A DNA stretch of 64,000 nt, from positions 5,867,001-5,931,000 of the forward strand of contig NZ_CP016353.1 in the NCBI RefSeq assembly GCF_002240355.1, read 5' to 3'. The notes below the pieces were generated by a model, which was not told the origin of the DNA, ran no database searches, and saw only the letters and a program-made list of their open reading frames with translations. The DNA is from Prauserella marina (lineage in GTDB: Bacteria; Actinomycetota; Actinomycetes; Mycobacteriales; Pseudonocardiaceae). Below, piece after piece: positions 61,271 to 64,000 of the stretch (position 1 is its first letter; the number at the start of each line of letters is the position of its first letter). A program made the translations under genes and the position numbers.

Positions 61271-62230
61271 ATGCCCATCACCACGACCAGGTCCGGTATA
61301 TCGGTGACCGGTCTCGCGAAATCATTCGGCGACAAAGTCGTACTCGACGGAATCGATCTCGACGTCGCCGAAGGCACGGTCTTCGCGCTACTCGGCCCGA
61401 ACGGCGCAGGCAAGACCACCGTTGTTCACATTCTGTCCACACTCCTTCCCTCCGACGCGGGAAAGATCCGCGTGGCAGGGCACGACCTCGCCGAAGACCC
61501 CGATTCCGTGCGCAAATCCATTGGTGTGACGGGACAGTTCTCGGCGGTCGACAACCTGCTCACCGCCGAGGAAAACCTCCGGCTGATGGCCGATCTGCAC
61601 CACCTCAGCCGCGAGGAGGGACGGAGGAGGACGACGGACCTGCTCGCCAGGTTCGACCTGGTCGAGGCCGCGGGCAAGACCCCAGCGACCTATTCCGGCG
61701 GCATGATCAGGCGGCTAGATCTGGCCATGACCCTCGTCGGTTCACCCCGGATCATCTTTCTCGACGAGCCGACGACGGGACTCGATCCTCGCAGCAGGCG
61801 CACCATGTGGCAGATCGTCAGGGACCTCGTCGCCGACGGAGTCACGATCTTCCTGACGACGCAGTATCTCGACGAAGCCGACGAGCTCGCCGACCACATC
61901 GCGGTCCTCGACCACGGAAAGGTGGTCGCACAGGGAACTCCCGACGAACTCAAGACCCGCATTCCCGGCGGTCACGTGCGGTTGCGGTTCACCGACCTCG
62001 CCGATCTGGCTCTCGTCGCGAGCTGGTTCCCCCACGCGGGCCGCGACGATGCCGCACTCACCCTGCGGGTGCCGAGCGACGGTGGAGTTCCCGCGCTGAA
62101 AGGGCTACTCGACCGGCTCGCGAGCGCTTCGGTCGTGATCGACGACTTCTCCGTGCACACACCGGATCTGGACGACGTGTTCTTCGCATTGACCGATCAC
62201 TCCAGTACTGAAAAGGAAACCAGCAGATGA
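61271..62230 (+). CDS. DrrA-like ABC ATPase (second exporter)
   Basis: A 319-residue DrrA-family ATPase. Walker A LLGPNGAGKTTVVHILSTLL (~39-58), Q-loop GVTGQFSAVDNLLTAEENLR, signature TYSGGMIRRLDLAMTLVGSP, Walker B IIFLDEPTTGLDPRSRRTMW, H-region TTQYLDEADELADHIAVL (Gln replaces His, as in other DrrA proteins). The C-terminus has DLDDVFFALTDHSS. ATG at 61271 with GAGGAAG upstream. Overlaps the permease by four bases (ATGA). Operon with the RHH and DUF4097 genes. Confidence 0.92.
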   Translation: MPITTTRSGISVTGLAKSFGDKVVLDGIDLDVAEGTVFALLGPNGAGKTTVVHILSTLLPSDAGKIRVAGHDLAEDPDSVRKSIGVTGQFSAVDNLLTAEENLRLMADLHHLSREEGRRRTTDLLARFDLVEAAGKTPATYSGGMIRRLDLAMTLVGSPRIIFLDEPTTGLDPRSRRTMWQIVRDLVADGVTIFLTTQYLDEADELADHIAVLDHGKVVAQGTPDELKTRIPGGHVRLRFTDLADLALVASWFPHAGRDDAALTLRVPSDGGVPALKGLLDRLASASVVIDDFSVHTPDLDDVFFALTDHSSTEKETSR

Positions 62231-63018
62231 CCACCATGTCCTATGCGGCCCGTGACTCGTTCACCATGCTGCGACGCAATATCCGGCGCATGCGGCGCTA
62301 CCCGTCGATGACCCTGATGCTGGTCGGCATCCCTGTCGTCCTGCTCCTGTTGTTCGTCTACGTATTCGGTGGTTCGCTCGGCGCCGGAATCGGTTCCCTC
62401 GCGGGAGAAAGCGGGGACTACGTCAACTACCTCACGCCTGGAATCGTGTTGATGGCCATCGCCAGTGCCGGGCAGGGAACCGCGATTTCCGTCGCGCTCG
62501 ACAGGTCGGAAGGCATCATCGCCAGATTCCGGACCATGGCTATCGCCAGGGGCGCCGTCCTGACCGGGCACGTGATCGGCAGTCTCATTCAGATGATGTT
62601 CTGTGTGGTCGTCATCATCGGGGTGGCGTTGCTGGTCGGCTTCCGTCCGAACGCGACATTCATCGAGTGGATGGCCGCCTTCGGCATGATCAGCCTGTTC
62701 GGCCTCGCGCTCACCTGGCTGACCGTGGCTCTCGGGCTGGTGAGCAGCAGCGTCGAGACCGCGAGCAACGCCCCGATGCCGCTGATCCTGCTGCCATTCC
62801 TCGGAAGCGGCTTCGTGCCGACGGACTCGATGCCGACGGCGATCCGCTGGTTCGCCGAGTACCAGCCCTTCACCCCGGTGATCGAGACCTTGCGTGGCCT
62901 GTTGCTCGGCAGCGGGATCGGCAACAGCGCACTGCTGGCCATCGCCTGGTGTATCGGCCTCACCACCCTCAGCTACCTGTGGGCGGTCCGGCGGTTCGCG
63001 AAGGCCGCGATCCGCTAG
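62227..63018 (+). CDS. DrrB-like ABC-2 permease (second exporter)
   Basis: A 263-residue membrane subunit with about six hydrophobic segments: SMTLMLVGIPVVLLLLFVYV (~27-46), NYLTPGIVLMAIASAGQGTA, SEGIIARFRTMAIARGAVLT (the ABC-2 loop), GSLIQMMFCVVVIIGVALLV, WMAAFGMISLFGLALTWLTV and MPLILLPFLGSGFVPTDSMP, ending ALLAIAWCIGLTTLSYLWAV. Matches DrrB/ABC-2 exporters. A hairpin follows at 63025. Confidence 0.9.
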   Translation: MTTMSYAARDSFTMLRRNIRRMRRYPSMTLMLVGIPVVLLLLFVYVFGGSLGAGIGSLAGESGDYVNYLTPGIVLMAIASAGQGTAISVALDRSEGIIARFRTMAIARGAVLTGHVIGSLIQMMFCVVVIIGVALLVGFRPNATFIEWMAAFGMISLFGLALTWLTVALGLVSSSVETASNAPMPLILLPFLGSGFVPTDSMPTAIRWFAEYQPFTPVIETLRGLLLGSGIGNSALLAIAWCIGLTTLSYLWAVRRFAKAAIR

Positions 63019-63024
63019 GCATAC

Positions 63025-63065
63025 CTGCCCGGCGAGAGCAAGGGAGCTTTGCTGTCGCCGGGCAG
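63025..63065 (+). terminator. Hairpin after the RHH-DUF4097-ABC operon
   Basis: CTGCCCGGCGAGAGCAA pairs with TTGCTGTCGCCGGGCAG, one mismatch in 17, loop GGGAGCT. It starts 6 bp after the permease stop. The loop side contains GGGAGCTTTGCTG, which is part of the palindrome family at 25774 and 40945. Confidence 0.78.
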
Positions 63066-63166
63066 CCGCGAAACCCAGGGCCGAAGCCTTTCCGAAACCC
63101 TCCCGAAGCCCCACGCGCACAACATCGGTATCGACCACCGAACAGCAAGTCGAGGAGTCGATTCCG

Positions 63167-63787
63167 ATGGCGAAAACCACCACGGCAGCCGAGCAGACCC
63201 CGCTGCGGGTCGCGGTCATCGTCGGCAGCATCCGCACCGACCGGTTCTGCCCCACCCCGGCGAACTGGATCGCCGACCAAGCACGCAAACGCGAGGACCT
63301 CGACGTCGATCTGATCGACCTCGCCGACTACGACCTGCCCATCGTGCTTGGCGGCAACGACGAAAGCGCGCCCACGCCCGACGCCGTCGGCGAACTCGGC
63401 AAGCGGCTCGCGCGGGCCGACGCCTTCATCGTCGTCACGCCCATCTACAACCGCTCCTACCCCGCCGCACTCAAGAACGCCATCGACTGGTTCTACACCG
63501 AATGGCAGCTCAAACCCGTCGGCTGCGTCTCCTACGGCGGCATCACCGGCGGGTTGCAGGCAGTTGACGCCCTGCGCGGGGTTTTCACCGAGTTCCACGC
63601 CGTGCCGTTGCGCGACTCGGTCATGTTCGCCAACTTCTGGAAGACGTTCGACCACGACGGCCGTCCCGTCGACGGCGAGAGCGCGGCCAAGCTCGCCGAC
63701 GGTTTCCTCAACCAGCTCACCTGGTGGGGTAACACGCTGCGCGAGGGGCGGACCCAGCGCGCCTATCCCTTCGGGGAATCCGAGTAA
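63167..63787 (+). CDS. NADPH-dependent FMN reductase (quinone-reductase-like)
   Basis: A 206-residue flavodoxin-like protein: LRVAVIVGSIRTDRFCPTPA (~13-32, FMN phosphate loop GSIRxxR), VDLIDLADYDLPIVLG, ADAFIVVTPIYNRSYPAALK with NAIDWFY (the second FMN site), and VGCVSYGGITGGLQAVDALR. This is the NADPH:FMN/azo-quinone reductase family, reducing quinones, azo dyes or flavins. ATG at 63167 with GAGGAG upstream. Downstream of the hairpin at 63025, so likely its own promoter. Partner of the MFS gene that follows is inference. Confidence 0.93.
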   Translation: MAKTTTAAEQTPLRVAVIVGSIRTDRFCPTPANWIADQARKREDLDVDLIDLADYDLPIVLGGNDESAPTPDAVGELGKRLARADAFIVVTPIYNRSYPAALKNAIDWFYTEWQLKPVGCVSYGGITGGLQAVDALRGVFTEFHAVPLRDSVMFANFWKTFDHDGRPVDGESAAKLADGFLNQLTWWGNTLREGRTQRAYPFGESE

Positions 63788-63860
63788 CCCGTCGCCAAGA
63801 CGTCACGGTGACGCCGGTGCGAAAGCACGGCGGTCATTCGCACGAGAAAGGCCCCGTGCC

Positions 63861-64000
63861 ATGATCCCCACCACCGCCCCCGAGCGGCCGACCTGGCGTG
63901 AGTGGACCGGCCTCGTACTGCTCGCGCTGCCGTTGTTCATGATGGCCACCGACTTCACCGTGATGTTCATGGCCATGCCCGCCGTCACGGCCGACCTTGT
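63861..64000 (+). CDS. MFS transporter, N-terminal fragment (window edge)
   Basis: Only 46 codons are visible: MIPTTAPERPTWREWTGLVL, then LALPLFMMATDFTVMFMAMP and AVTADL. The first TM helix and the D-x-T-V-x-x-x-A-x-P motif (ATDFTVMFMAMPAV) match DHA2-type drug exporters. ATG at 63861 follows AAAGGCCCC. The rest lies beyond the window. Confidence 0.75.
   Translation, partial: MIPTTAPERPTWREWTGLVLLALPLFMMATDFTVMFMAMPAVTADL

Overview
High-GC actinobacterial chromosome, most likely Pseudonocardiaceae (Amycolatopsis / Prauserella / Saccharomonospora type). The evidence is strong G/C third-position bias, frequent GTG and TTG starts, an Rpf protein, an actinobacterial protein-O-mannosyltransferase, and a gene content and order closely matching Mycobacterium tuberculosis Rv1002c-Rv1022. 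From recalled family knowledge the shared genes are pmt, rsmI, pabB, metG, tatD, rpfB, rsmA, ispE, a pks16-like acyl ligase, pth, rplY, prs, glmU, mfd, mazG and an lpqU-like lytic transglycosylase. Genus-level assignment is not possible from the sequence alone. No transposase, integrase, phage gene, CRISPR array or rRNA was seen.

Layout. 1-18 kb: cell-wall, repair and housekeeping genes. A leftward mfd > lipoprotein > mazG > lytic transglycosylase block comes first, then a PQQ-type sugar dehydrogenase, a TetR/desaturase pair, tRNA-Gln(UUG), a diguanylate cyclase, and glmU-prs-(LLM oxidoreductase)-rplY-pth. 18-30 kb: paired DivIVA-motif proteins, an acyl-AMP/CoA ligase, an Uup-type ABC-F, ispE, a TetR/MFS efflux pair, a SAM-riboswitch-controlled MetN-like ATPase, rsmA, rpfB and tatD. 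30-49 kb: metG, a PadR-controlled DrrAB-like exporter, a GH25-like protein, a DUF4185 protein, pabB, rsmI, pmt, a membrane kinase with a C-terminal kinase domain, prpE, a DasR-type GH20 hexosaminidase, an aromatic amino-acid decarboxylase and trpS. 49-53 kb: two tandem Ser/Thr receptor kinases sharing blocks of exact DNA identity. 53-64 kb: an accessory/resistance-like region. It has an ABC-F gene behind a short leader peptide, an erythromycin-esterase-like gene facing a tandem-MerR regulator, a YtrA-type GntR/ABC operon, a ribbon-helix-helix/DUF4097/DrrAB-like operon, an FMN reductase and the start of an MFS transporter.

Regulation is unusually readable here. Visible candidates are an S-box riboswitch followed by a leader peptide, a leader-peptide attenuator in front of the ABC-F gene, a dre (DasR) site, PadR, GntR, TetR and MerR operators, and an 11-bp-phased operator array. 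Intergenic DNA also carries a dispersed family of 21-bp tandem repeats and a recurrent long palindrome, neither of which I can assign a function. The strongest candidates for something undescribed are the 21-bp arrays in mirrored pairs, the degenerate orphan MetN under double RNA control, and the mosaic tandem kinases.
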